From: Shewanella eurypsychrophilus
GTDB lineage: Bacteria; Pseudomonadota; Gammaproteobacteria; Enterobacterales; Shewanellaceae
Assembly (NCBI RefSeq): GCF_007004545.3
Contig: NZ_CP045503.2
Coordinates: 2,264,501-2,328,500 of the forward strand
Direction of reading: 5' to 3'
DNA length: 64,000 bases
In this document: positions 51,175-60,400 of the stretch, piece by piece
Layout of the letters: every line of letters begins with the position of its first letter
Numbering within the stretch: the first letter of the stretch is position 1
Notes under the pieces: model-generated
Told to the model about the DNA's origin: nothing
What the model saw: only the letters and a program-made list of their open reading frames with translations
Databases searched by the model: none
Made by a program: the position numbers and the translations under genes

Positions 51175-51402
51175 CTAGTTTTTCATTTTTCGTAATAGAA
51201 TTTTTCTATCTAACCAGGCCGCTGATGAATAAAATTGGCGCTGGCTTTTACGTAACCAGACCTTAGCCCAAGGAAATTCCAAACTCAACACCGCAAGTCC
51301 TATAGGTAATAGCAGCCAAGCTGGGCCGGGAAGTGCTAATAGCGCTATGCCTAAGAGTGTTAACCCTCCTCCTATGATAGAGACTAATGCTTTTTTTAAC
51401 AT
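51175..51402 (-). CDS. PGPGW-type small membrane protein
   Basis: 75 residues from ATG 51402 (GGAG upstream). Membrane segment ALVSIIGGGLTLLGIALLAL, then PGPAWLLLPIGLAVLSLEFP, the P-G-P-G/A-W motif of this family, then a basic C-terminus. Function unknown; family members are small inner-membrane proteins. Confidence 0.85.
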   Translation of the reverse strand: MLKKALVSIIGGGLTLLGIALLALPGPAWLLLPIGLAVLSLEFPWAKVWLRKSQRQFYSSAAWLDRKILLRKMKN

Positions 51403-51565
51403 AGCAACTCCGACTAATTGATGTTCTAAAAGCATAATATCTCACCATTAAGCATATCTTTACCAGTTGATAATTGTAACAAAGGTTAATTTCTAGTATG
51501 TATAAAGGGTCTATACTTATGTGAATTAATTATTAGCAGGCATTTCTCTTATTAATATACTTTCA

Positions 51566-52348
51566 GTGGTTCAATTCATATCGCGCTATATTCTTACTGG
51601 CATGTTTAAGTTCAGTGGAGTACTTGTGCTCTCGATATTCTGGATAGTTCCACTTCATGCAGATACCCTCAAGTTAACCTCATTACATTGGCCACCTTAT
51701 TCAGGTAGTCAACTGACTGAGCAAGGCGCGTCAATCGCTATTGCAAGAGCAGCGCTTAATGCTGTAGGTCATGAGCTGGTTATTGAATTCTATCCTTGGA
51801 GCAGGGCTGTAAGGCTGGTGGGGCGCGTTGACTCTACGTACAACGGCTATGTCCCAGCATACTCATATCCTACAGAGCGATTTATTTTTTCTGACTCATT
51901 AGGCACAAGCCCCTTAGGTTTAGTTGAACAACAGATGAATCCAATAAATTGGCCAAAACTCGCCGATCTCAACCAATATACCTTGGGAGTCGTCAGAGAT
52001 TATGTGAATACCGCAGGTCTTGATAGCATGATCAAACAAGGTATACAGCAGGTTGAGGTGGTTAATTCAGATGAGCACAATATAAAGAAAGTTGCATCGG
52101 GTCGGATTAAGGCCGCTGTGGTGGATGTGCATGTACTTAAATATATCCTTTCCAGAAGTGACTTGAAGCCTTTATCTGATAAGTTACAGATCAATAAAAA
52201 GCTGTTAGAAGAAAAACACTTATATATCGCATTTAAAAATAGCCTAGAGGGTCAGAAATGGCGTGAAACCTTTAATCGTGGATTAGCTCAAATAGATGCT
52301 AAATCGATTCTGGATCGTTACATGGCTACAATTACGGTAGGTGATTAA
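51566..52348 (+). CDS. Periplasmic solute-binding protein (SBP_bac_3 type)
   Basis: 260 residues; start GTG 51566, alternative ATG 51602. Neither has a clear ribosome site. Sec signal FKFSGVLVLSIFWIVPLHA. Core: LTSLHWPPYSGSQLTEQGAS, IEFYPWSRAVRLVGRVDSTY, SDSLGTSPLGLVE and GRIKAAVVDVHVLKYILSRS. Same orphan class as 21494-22243, with the shared YxPW.RA segment. No permease or ATPase is adjacent. Confidence 0.75.
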   Translation: MVQFISRYILTGMFKFSGVLVLSIFWIVPLHADTLKLTSLHWPPYSGSQLTEQGASIAIARAALNAVGHELVIEFYPWSRAVRLVGRVDSTYNGYVPAYSYPTERFIFSDSLGTSPLGLVEQQMNPINWPKLADLNQYTLGVVRDYVNTAGLDSMIKQGIQQVEVVNSDEHNIKKVASGRIKAAVVDVHVLKYILSRSDLKPLSDKLQINKKLLEEKHLYIAFKNSLEGQKWRETFNRGLAQIDAKSILDRYMATITVGD

Positions 52349-52421
52349 TCGTTTATGCACATAGCATCTATAGCAACGGCTTAGTAAGCAAGCTAAGCCG
52401 TTGTGTCGACGATTACGGAAG

Positions 52422-52829
52422 TTAAGCTTTAGCGACGATAGTCTGACCAATAGGCGTTAAACTTAGCATTGCCAGTTTTAGATGTTGGATCCCGAATGGG
52501 ATACCGATAATAGTAACAAAACAGGCTAACGCGTGCGTTATATGGCCAATGGCCAGCCAAATGCCAAACAGTAAAAACCAGACTACATTACCTAATGTTC
52601 CGAAAGCGCCAGTTCCTAAATCGTCTTGCCCTGTAAGGCTTCTTCTATTCATCTGCTCTTGGCCAAATGGCCAGAATGTCATTTCACCAATCACAAAGCA
52701 GGCACGGCCAAACGGAATCCCTATTATGCTTATGAAACAAAGCAGCCCAGCTATCCACCAAGCCAGTCCCATCACAAACCCACCTAGAACAAACCATGCG
52801 ATATTAAAGATTAAACGTAATACTGCCAT
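52422..52829 (-). CDS. YccF family inner-membrane protein
   Basis: 135 residues from ATG 52829, preceded by GGGAGG; the longer frame to 52955 contains no family sequence. Four membrane segments. The duplicated motif IIGIPFG appears twice (CFISIIGIPFGRACFVIGEM and CFVTIIGIPFGIQHLKLAML), diagnostic of YccF, along with WFVLGGFVMGLAWW. Function unknown. Confidence 0.9.
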   Translation of the reverse strand: MAVLRLIFNIAWFVLGGFVMGLAWWIAGLLCFISIIGIPFGRACFVIGEMTFWPFGQEQMNRRSLTGQDDLGTGAFGTLGNVVWFLLFGIWLAIGHITHALACFVTIIGIPFGIQHLKLAMLSLTPIGQTIVAKA

Positions 52830-53035
52830 TAAGGCCTCCCAATCATTATGACTTACTTTACTTACAGTAATTAAGCGAAAATCATGCCAAATATATTTGT
52901 CAGTAATAACAATTGCTTGTGAACTGTGGTTGGGGGTTGATTGGTTAGAACTCACAGCTTTTAGTGCTTTTAGTCGATAGAGTCTCTAACCCAATGGTAA
53001 TATCGGTTTATATTTAGTTGCGAAAATTCATTACC

Positions 53036-53968
53036 ATGAAATTAAGTCATACCCAGGTTGATACCATTGAAATGTTCGAAAGGCAGTTTTATCTCAAACG
53101 AGATGATCTGCTTCACCCTGATTTTTCAGGAAATAAAGCCAGAAAATTTGCTTACTTTCTTGAGAACGAATTTCCTGGAGTGAATAAATTGATAGGCTAT
53201 GGGTCCCCCCAAGCTAACTCTCTTTACTCAATGTCTGCACTGGCCAAACTTAAAGGTTGGCAGCTTGATTTTTATGTCGATCACATTGCTTCTCATATTA
53301 ACGAAAATCCAGTAGGCAACTATGGTGCAGCGTTAGCTAACGGCGCAAATGTGATCTCACTCGACAGTGTTCCCGATAGGAATGATCGAGATGTTTTGAC
53401 TTATATTCAAGAGACAATTCTCCCCAATGAAGAGAATACAGTCTTTGTTCCAGAGGGGGGACGATGTGCCTATGCTGAATTTGGCGTGTTTAAACTCGGA
53501 GCAGAGATCGTTCAATGGGCGCAGACCAATAAACAACCAGAACTCATGGTCTTTCTACCTTCAGGTACAGGGACAACGGCACTATTTTTAAATAAATACT
53601 TTGTCATGCAAGGCGTGAACATTCGTGTGTTCACCTGTGCGGCTGTTGGCGGTGATGATTATCTGGTTAAGCAGTTTTATGAACTCGATGAAAATGAAGC
53701 GTTTCATCCAAAGGTGGTGTCTTTACCTAAAAAATATCATTTTGGAAAGCTGTACCGTGAATTCTATGAAATGTGGTTCACGCTTAGTCAGACGGGTATT
53801 GAGTTTGAATTGCTTTATGACCCTTTAGGCTGGATCGCACTGAAACAATATTCTCAAGAGTTTGATAGTGGCATACCGATATTATATCTGCATCAAGGTG
53901 GTTTACTCGGTAATGAAACCATGTTGCCTAGATATGAACGAAAATACGGTAAAATAAGTAGGAGTTAA
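53036..53968 (+). CDS. ACC deaminase/D-cysteine desulfhydrase family PLP enzyme
   Basis: 310 residues from ATG 53036. Fold type II PLP enzyme: YLKRDDLLHPDFSGNKARKF with PLP Lys34 in SGNKARK, then GYGSPQANSLYSMSALAKLK, FVPEGGRCAYAEFGVFKLGA and FLPSGTGTTALFLNK. It could open 1-aminocyclopropane-1-carboxylate or desulfhydrate D-cysteine; marine bacterial members more often act on D-cysteine, and sequence alone does not settle it. Ribosome site weak. Confidence 0.85.
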   Translation: MKLSHTQVDTIEMFERQFYLKRDDLLHPDFSGNKARKFAYFLENEFPGVNKLIGYGSPQANSLYSMSALAKLKGWQLDFYVDHIASHINENPVGNYGAALANGANVISLDSVPDRNDRDVLTYIQETILPNEENTVFVPEGGRCAYAEFGVFKLGAEIVQWAQTNKQPELMVFLPSGTGTTALFLNKYFVMQGVNIRVFTCAAVGGDDYLVKQFYELDENEAFHPKVVSLPKKYHFGKLYREFYEMWFTLSQTGIEFELLYDPLGWIALKQYSQEFDSGIPILYLHQGGLLGNETMLPRYERKYGKISRS

Positions 53969-54199
53969 TAAAAGGGTTTTACCGTTTGGTCAGGCTGAGT
54001 ATCTGTGAAAGTGATACAGCCTGAACCAAAGGTAGGAATTGCTGATTGCTAATAGCCGACTTATGATGTCAGTCCTATCTGTTTCCTATTAATTAGCATG
54101 GAAACACTCGATACCAGTGAGAGGAGTGTATCGAATAGCAGTTGGTGTGACCGATTTAAATCTAATTTCAAGTTAATTTTTGAAATGGGCAAACGAGAT

Positions 54200-54373
54200 T
54201 TATTTGTTACCTGACAATAGCCAGTTCATAAATTTCAGTGCTTCAGTTCGTTTAGAAAAAGTTTGTCTGTTTTTCCCTTGGCTATCAGTGAAAGCGATAG
54301 AAGATTTATTAACAGAAATTGAATCTACTGGAAAATTAACTGTGATCTGATGACCGTTTACGTTGTACGACAT
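54200..54373 (-). CDS. Small 57-residue protein, unknown function
   Basis: Short ORF MSYNVNGHQITVNFPVDS to NWLLSGNK with AGGAG eight bases before the ATG. It has alternating polar/hydrophobic residues like a small beta-rich fold, ending in FSKRTEALKFMNWLL. Good ribosome site and codon usage suggest a real gene. No homologue recognised. Confidence 0.6.
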   Translation of the reverse strand: MSYNVNGHQITVNFPVDSISVNKSSIAFTDSQGKNRQTFSKRTEALKFMNWLLSGNK

Positions 54374-54846
54374 ATGTCATACTCCTTATGTTACTGCTGT
54401 AAATAGCAGTTTGAATTTAATAATAAAAATCCTTAGCAATTTGCAAAAGATGAGCATTAAGTGTGGATTGAGATTACCCATCTTCAACAGTTTAATCAAG
54501 TTAGCCAGATCACAATAAATGTGAGCAATTGTAATCATTGTGATATCTAGAACTCATTAATGAGAGTTAAACATAAATATATGACAGCTAAATGACGAAA
54601 TTTGATGAGGTAAACCGGTGTAATAATATTTTTGCGAGGTAAAAGACGAATGGAATCGGACTTACGAAGTAAAAATTAATTAAGGGTGTCTCTAAATCAA
54701 TGGTTATTATATCGACGAGTTTAACCTTGTCAACTTATTTTATGCAGGTAATTTAAACATGGAGTACAAAAACAAGTTGTAAAACTGTTGTTTATGAGAA
54801 TAAGTGATAGAATTTGTGAGTGTATTGTTATCAGGTGATCTTTGGT
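54374..54846. other. Gene-free stretch
   Basis: About 470 bases without a supported gene between the 57-residue ORF and the MscS gene. AT-rich, with a TCACA-AT-AAA-TGTGA-like inverted sequence near 54510 in the wrong order for CRP. Includes leaders of both flanking genes. Confidence 0.4.
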
Positions 54847-56460
54847 ATGCGTTTGAGTAAATGGATTTTATCATTTTTGTTTGTTTCCCAATGTTGTATT
54901 TCAATGGCACAAGCTGCAGGTACACCCAGTATGATGGGGGTACTCAAAGGGGCATCCTCAGAGGAGCCCGTCGTCAATGAATTGTCAGTGCATCAGAAAT
55001 ATGAATATAAAGATAAACTGAAACGAGATACACCCAGAGGAACCCTTGAAGGTTTTACTCAAGCGGCTTATGAGCAAGATTTTGAACTCGCAGCCAAGTA
55101 CCTAGATCTTAGATATTTACCCGAAGGCATGACCAAAGCAAAGGGCGCCGAATACGCATCAAAATTACAGGCCATTATAGATAGAAATATCTGGGTTGAT
55201 CTGGATCAAATTAATGACTCTCCACGAGGGCACGATAACGATATGTTGCCTGCTTATCGAGATGCTTTTGGCCGGATAAAATTAGAAAGTAGTGAAGTTT
55301 CATTATTATTACAGCGAGTTCCTGGTGAACAGGGATCGATATGGAAGGTATCAAATGCCACTGTGGCAAAAATCCCCTCACTTTATGATCAATTAGGCTA
55401 TGGGCCTGTGGTTGAGTGGTTTGTTGAGCATATTCCAGAGGGGCGCTTATTTAAAGTGAACCTTTGGGAGCTAACCTTACTATTAGTCTATTTGGTTGTA
55501 GCTTTTCTCATCGTTATTCCAATCACTTGGATAGTCAAATTCATTATTTTAAAGAGCCACTACGCGTTAAAACAAGAGCTTGGTTATATTGTTGCTGGAC
55601 CTTTACGTTTATTTATTGCTGTCGTGTTAGATAGGGCTTGGATGGCGCACAGTAGCGTTTCGGCCATGGCGTTGGAGATGGTTAATACAGGTTTTTTAAT
55701 GTTTATTGCCATCGTTTGGTTAGTCTGGTCTTCACTCGGCATTTTTCAGGCTGGTCTTAAGCGACGTTGGTTAGCGAAAGATAATCAGCAAGGAGCGTCA
55801 CTCCTTGGTCCGCTAACGAATTTCTTACGGGTTATTTTTGTCGTATTAGCGGCTTTAGTGTGGCTTGAACACCTTGGCTTTAGCGCCAGTGCAATTTTAG
55901 CTGGAATGGGAATTGGTGGTGTGGCTATTGCGTTAGCATCCAAGCAGTCTATTGAAAACTTTATAGGTACTATTACCTTATATTCAGCCGCGCCCATAAG
56001 GGTTGGTCATCTTTGTCGCTTCGGTGCCATTAGTGGCACGGTGGAAGAGATAGGGCTGAGATGCACTCAGATTAGAACGTTAGACAGGACGCTAATCCAT
56101 GTACCTAATGCCAAATTAGCTGAAATGGAAATTGAGAATATTTCGGAGCGGGAAAAAATCCGCTTCAAAGCCGACATTCGTCTCGATTATGAGACTTCCT
56201 CAGAACAGCTTAAATCGATAACAGTCGATATTACCTCTATGCTGGAAAGGCATAATGAAGTGGATGAGAGCCCATTAAGGGTGACTTTTCAAGGTTTTGG
56301 ATTGCACGGTTTACAAGTGAATGTTTTTGCCTATGTTGGTACCACTAGTTACCCTACGTATCAGTTAGTCGCAGAAGAGTTACACCTTGGGATCATGGAT
56401 ATAGTGGTTAAACATGGTTCTAGAATTATTCCTGTGGCACCGATCGCTGCAAAAATCTAA
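54847..56460 (+). CDS. MscS family mechanosensitive ion channel
   Basis: 537 residues from ATG 54847. N-terminal signal (WILSFLFVSQCCISMAQAA) and a periplasmic domain (TPRGTLEGFTQAAYEQDFELA, KYLDLRYLPEG), then five membrane segments and the MscS pore/beta region: LEHLGFSASAILAGMGIGGVAIALASKQSIENF (in two halves: FSASAILAGMGIGGV, AIALASKQSIENFIG), IRVGHLCRFGAISGTVEEIG, RTLDRTLIHVPNAKLAE. It opens on membrane tension to release solutes in osmotic downshock. Larger than MscS, of the YnaI/YbdG type. Confidence 0.9.
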   Translation: MRLSKWILSFLFVSQCCISMAQAAGTPSMMGVLKGASSEEPVVNELSVHQKYEYKDKLKRDTPRGTLEGFTQAAYEQDFELAAKYLDLRYLPEGMTKAKGAEYASKLQAIIDRNIWVDLDQINDSPRGHDNDMLPAYRDAFGRIKLESSEVSLLLQRVPGEQGSIWKVSNATVAKIPSLYDQLGYGPVVEWFVEHIPEGRLFKVNLWELTLLLVYLVVAFLIVIPITWIVKFIILKSHYALKQELGYIVAGPLRLFIAVVLDRAWMAHSSVSAMALEMVNTGFLMFIAIVWLVWSSLGIFQAGLKRRWLAKDNQQGASLLGPLTNFLRVIFVVLAALVWLEHLGFSASAILAGMGIGGVAIALASKQSIENFIGTITLYSAAPIRVGHLCRFGAISGTVEEIGLRCTQIRTLDRTLIHVPNAKLAEMEIENISEREKIRFKADIRLDYETSSEQLKSITVDITSMLERHNEVDESPLRVTFQGFGLHGLQVNVFAYVGTTSYPTYQLVAEELHLGIMDIVVKHGSRIIPVAPIAAKI

Positions 56461-56679
56461 CACTGTGTATCTTATTTTTGTGACATATGAAGATATGTTT
56501 TTATTATTAGGGCGTGTAGGTAAGACTAAACCTGATGCTTGATTGGATAATTGTGAACTTGAGCCTTTTATCGGCGGCTCAAATCGATGAGAATGACTAT
56601 AATTAACAAGAGTATTGTTGGGACTGTTATTCATTATCTTGTCCCTTAATTTATGACCTTTTATTTTGAGAACAGCATA

Positions 56680-57621
56680 ATGGCAAAAGTACTGGATTCT
56701 GTAGACCAACGCACAAAACTTGTTGGTGAAAACCGGCTCGAATTGTTATTGTTTCGAATTAATGCAACCCAGTTGTTTGCTATAAATGTGTTCAAAGTTA
56801 AAGAGGTGGTAAAATTGCCGTCTTTAAATTCGATGCCGGGCAGCCATTCAAATATCAGTGGGGTGGCCAATATTCGTGGTACTTCTATTCCAGTCATTGA
56901 CCTTCGTAGTGCTATCGGTTTTCGTCCAATTACGGGTGAACACGAAGCCAATATGATCATAACCGAATACAACCGCAGCGTTCAGGCTTTCAAGGTTGGA
57001 AAAGTTGAACATATCGTCAATATGACCTGGAGTGACATCTTACCTCCGCCTAAATCTGCCGGTAACCATAATTATTTAACTGCCATCACTCACATTGAAG
57101 TCGATGGTAATAAACAATTGGTTTCTATCATAGATGTAGAGAAAGTATTAGCTGAAATTATCCGTTACGACATCACTCTGTCAGAAGGCGTTTTGGATGA
57201 GAAACTCGTTCATGAAATGATGGGACGTAAGATTCTAATCGCCGATGATTCATCAACGGCTCGAAAACAGATCAAAGAGACGTTGGAGCCCTTGGGCATT
57301 GAAATATTGGAGGTTTCTGATGGGTTACAAGCATTGAGAACACTACAGAAGTGGTGTGATGAAGGAAAGTCAGTACAAGATGAAATATTAATGCTGATAA
57401 CGGATGCTGAAATGCCAGAAATGGATGGTTATAAGTTAACCCATGAGATCCGTAATGATAAACGTATGAGTGACCTTTACATAACCTTAAACACGTCATT
57501 GAGCGGCAACTTTAATCATGCGATGGTGGAAAAGGTGGGCTGCGATCGATTTATATCCAAGTTCCAACCAGATGTGCTGGTGGATGTTGTACAGCAAAGG
57601 TTAAGAGAGTTAATCGTTTAA
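56680..57621 (+). CDS. cheV: Chemotaxis coupling protein CheV
   Basis: 313 residues from ATG 56680. N-terminal CheW domain (LLLFRINATQLFAINVFKVK, GVANIRGTSIPVIDLRSAIG) and C-terminal receiver domain: ILIADDSSTARKQIKETLEP, acceptor Asp in MLITDAEMPEMDGY, Thr in LYITLNTSLSGN, and Lys in DRFISKFQPDVLV. It links chemoreceptors to CheA and is phosphorylated to adapt. No other che genes adjacent, as in many Shewanella cheV loci. Confidence 0.93.
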   Translation: MAKVLDSVDQRTKLVGENRLELLLFRINATQLFAINVFKVKEVVKLPSLNSMPGSHSNISGVANIRGTSIPVIDLRSAIGFRPITGEHEANMIITEYNRSVQAFKVGKVEHIVNMTWSDILPPPKSAGNHNYLTAITHIEVDGNKQLVSIIDVEKVLAEIIRYDITLSEGVLDEKLVHEMMGRKILIADDSSTARKQIKETLEPLGIEILEVSDGLQALRTLQKWCDEGKSVQDEILMLITDAEMPEMDGYKLTHEIRNDKRMSDLYITLNTSLSGNFNHAMVEKVGCDRFISKFQPDVLVDVVQQRLRELIV

Positions 57622-57654
57622 GTGGTCATGTATATTGAGTCGATTTTAGGTGGT

Positions 57655-58323
57655 TTAGAACCAGGTACCATCGGTTAACGGACTGCCTTGCTCGAACGCG
57701 ATATCTTTTACCACTTCCTGCTTTACCCGTTTTGGTGAGGCGATGTTGATACGGGATATTCTCACCGCATAGCCAAAACGCTGTCGGCCGACCTGAGATA
57801 AAATAGCTTCGAAAAAATGCCTATCTAGGCCTAATGTTTGGCTATAGTGAGTGACAGCTTTAGCGAGAGAGGAATATTTTACGCCATCGAATTCAAAACC
57901 TACGACGAAACTGTCTTGATCGATCTCTACACCGTCTAGACTGAGTGGCCAGCCCGTGGCATTGACTCTATCTCTGGCAATCAGGTACATCATCCAAGCG
58001 CTTTTTTTAAATCCTTCAAATACTTTGCAGGAAAACTCTGAATCGATTAACTCTTGTTCGGTCCAATTTACCCCAATTGCAAGATGCTTGGCATAAATAC
58101 GCATAAGCTCATCTTTCACAGCCATTTGGCAATCCCAAATTGAAGTGAGTGGACTCTTTTTTGCCAGCTTTAAGCACTCTTTACAAGCAGGGATCCCAAG
58201 GCTTGAATGTGGAGTATGCGCGGTTGCATGATATTCAAACACGTAATTGCTGGGCTCATTACAGAACCAGCAAGTATGACGGTATTTGAAAGGAACATCG
58301 ATAATGGCAACTGACTGCGTCAT
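57655..58323 (-). CDS. Zinc-binding-like protein of unknown function
   Basis: 222 residues. N-terminal CWFC...CKEC pattern (HTCWFCNEPS, then PACKECLKLA) suggests a C4 zinc site. The rest has VNWTEQELIDSEFSCKVFEG, KSAWMMYLIARDRVNATGWP and LSLDGVEID. I do not recognise a family with a known role. A Shewanella-specific hypothetical is likely. Convergent with cheV with 33 bases between the stops. Confidence 0.7.
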   Translation of the reverse strand: MTQSVAIIDVPFKYRHTCWFCNEPSNYVFEYHATAHTPHSSLGIPACKECLKLAKKSPLTSIWDCQMAVKDELMRIYAKHLAIGVNWTEQELIDSEFSCKVFEGFKKSAWMMYLIARDRVNATGWPLSLDGVEIDQDSFVVGFEFDGVKYSSLAKAVTHYSQTLGLDRHFFEAILSQVGRQRFGYAVRISRINIASPKRVKQEVVKDIAFEQGSPLTDGTWF

Positions 58324-58411
58324 TTAATGACCATATTAAAATGACGCCAATGCAGGTGGCTGGAACTTACCATTAGGTCACAGTGTCTCAGCAGATAGAC
58401 AGAACAAACGA

Positions 58412-58771
58412 TTATTCTTCTTCGACATTGACCAAAGATGTGGCCAATTCGATTGGATCGATTTCGAAACATTCCTGATCGGCCAACCAATCTGTGCCGA
58501 CAAGCACGCCGTCATCATTGAGATCAGATACCCAAAAATCAAGAAACTCAACCAAAGTAATCGACACAGGCTGATAATTTTCCCATTCTTCACTGCAATG
58601 AATTTTAGCACTTTCTTCAGAAGACCAAAGAGGCATAACGTCGGTATTTTCGTATTCTGATGAATCACAGACTACCCAACCTTCACCAGTCTCATCTTGT
58701 AGTCCCCAGACGGCTTGATGTTGTTTTACATTTTCGATAAAGCTAGCTAGTTCAGGGGTTATTTCGCTCAT
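58412..58771 (-). CDS. DUF2750 domain protein
   Basis: 119 residues, acidic. Family segments: ITPELASFIENVKQHQAVWG, GEGWVVCDSSEYENTDVMPL, WSSEESAKIHCSEEWENY and LVEFLDFWVSDLNDDGVLVG, where the W-x-x-x-x-A region and the NDDGVLVGT loop are typical of DUF2750. Function unknown. Same strand as the zinc-like protein, 88 bases apart. Confidence 0.9.
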   Translation of the reverse strand: MSEITPELASFIENVKQHQAVWGLQDETGEGWVVCDSSEYENTDVMPLWSSEESAKIHCSEEWENYQPVSITLVEFLDFWVSDLNDDGVLVGTDWLADQECFEIDPIELATSLVNVEEE

Positions 58772-59036
58772 GATAGGTCTCTTAAGTATGTAATTTTAAC
58801 CGAGTCATTATACGGCAAGTGACGACTTCGCCAAGGAAATCTTCGAAGAAGACAGATTTAAAGGCCAACATTAAGTAAAAATAACCTTAATCGGTAAAAA
58901 AATGAGGATTAATACTTAATATATATTGCTGGTCTAGTTATTATGGCTCAGTTCTATGTCGTTTTATCGACTCTGAGCACTTTTCTTTTTGTCATTGTGG
59001 TCAAAATTCTTTTATCGCATTCTTGGAGTCGTCGTT

Positions 59037-60224
59037 TTGATTAAAATTGTCCCAATAGCGTCCGCATTATTACTTTCTTCTTTGTGGGCAGTGCCTGCCA
59101 TTGCCAATGATTTTCCTAGCTGTGTTGTTAAATTAAAAATAACAGCACAGCAAGAAGGCTTATCAAAAGAGACAATCGATAACACCTTAGCTAATGTTAA
59201 ATATGTTTCAAGAGTCATTGAGCTTGATAAAAAACAGCCAGAGTTTAGTCAAACGTTTGATAATTACTTCAGTAAACGGGTGACAGATTGGCGCGTACAG
59301 CAGGGACGAAAGTTACTCAAAGAGAATAAGCAATTACTGGAAGAAATCCAGGAGACCTATGGTATTCCACCTCAGTATTTGATGGCGTTTTGGGGGCTAG
59401 AAACAAACTTTGGTTCATATAAAGGCAAGATGCCAGTATTAGACTCTCTGGCGACGCTAGCTTGTGATCCCCGCCGAAGTAAATATTTTACTGGCGAGTT
59501 GATGAAAGCACTCAAACTTAAAGAGAAGTATGATTTTGATGCTTCTCAAATGGTGGGCTCGTGGGCTGGCGCTATGGGCCACACCCAGTTTATGCCAAGT
59601 GCTTATACTCATTACGCTGTCGATGGTGATGGTGATGGTAAAGCTGATCTGTGGAACAGTACTGCTGATGCGCTGACCTCAGCGGCAAATTTTCTCAATC
59701 AACTTGGATGGCAGCGCAATGAACGATGGGGCAGGGAAGTTAAACTTCCTGAAGACTTTAATTATGATCACTTAGGCAAGGCACAATCTCAATCATTGAT
59801 ACAATGGCAAAAACTGGGCGTGATGCAAAGTAATGGTAACGCACTATCGACACCAGATATGAACGCGGCTTTATACTTACCAGCAGGACACATGGGCCCC
59901 GCATTTTTCGGTTATAAAAACTTTGATGTGATTATGCGTTGGAACCGCTCAACCTTTTATGCCATAGCAGTCGGTCACTTAGCTGACAGGATCAATGGTG
60001 GAGTCAGTTTAAAGGTGGCGCCGCCAAAACAAGATAATTTGAGTCGTGCGCGGGTAAAAACACTGCAAGTTAAGCTCAATGAGAAAGGTTTCGATGTGGG
60101 TAAGCCCGATGGTGTCATGGGCACCAATTCAAAAACGGGTTTACGTGCCTATCAGCGCAGTGTTGGACTTGTTGCAGATGGCTTTCCGAGTGAAGCAACT
60201 TTTACAGCCATTGGCATCAATTAA
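59037..60224 (+). CDS. MltB-type lytic murein transglycosylase with peptidoglycan-binding domain
   Basis: 395 residues starting at TTG 59037, with GGAG eight bases before it; this gives a clean Sec signal (IKIVPIASALLLSSLWAVPAIA). SLT_2 domain: catalytic Glu in LMAFWGLETNFGSYKGKMPV, AGAMGHTQFMPSAYTHYAVD, GDGKADLWNSTADALTSAAN, NQLGWQRNERWGREV. C-terminal PG_binding_1 module: VKTLQVKLNEKGFDVGKPDG, TNSKTGLRAYQRSVGL. It cleaves glycan strands of peptidoglycan in the periplasm to form 1,6-anhydro ends. Confidence 0.9.
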   Translation: MIKIVPIASALLLSSLWAVPAIANDFPSCVVKLKITAQQEGLSKETIDNTLANVKYVSRVIELDKKQPEFSQTFDNYFSKRVTDWRVQQGRKLLKENKQLLEEIQETYGIPPQYLMAFWGLETNFGSYKGKMPVLDSLATLACDPRRSKYFTGELMKALKLKEKYDFDASQMVGSWAGAMGHTQFMPSAYTHYAVDGDGDGKADLWNSTADALTSAANFLNQLGWQRNERWGREVKLPEDFNYDHLGKAQSQSLIQWQKLGVMQSNGNALSTPDMNAALYLPAGHMGPAFFGYKNFDVIMRWNRSTFYAIAVGHLADRINGGVSLKVAPPKQDNLSRARVKTLQVKLNEKGFDVGKPDGVMGTNSKTGLRAYQRSVGLVADGFPSEATFTAIGIN

Positions 60225-60282
60225 AGGTCAGCTCTAATCTCTAGTGCGACTTAATCTATTAATGAGCGATGTTATAGTATAG

Positions 60283-60313
60283 AAAAGGTGTAATCATTAT
60301 GATTGCACCTTTT
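60283..60313 (+). terminator. Terminator after the transglycosylase gene
   Basis: AAAAGGTGTAATCA-TTA-TGATTGCACCTTTT with a T-run TTAC, one mismatch in a 14-bp stem. About 60 bases past the stop. Confidence 0.85.
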
Positions 60314-60400
60314 TACTTTATCCATTACATTAATCCTACCTAGGCACTGACATTACAGGTAATTTCAGCTGCAGACCTAAATAACCAGAGACAAAAGACG

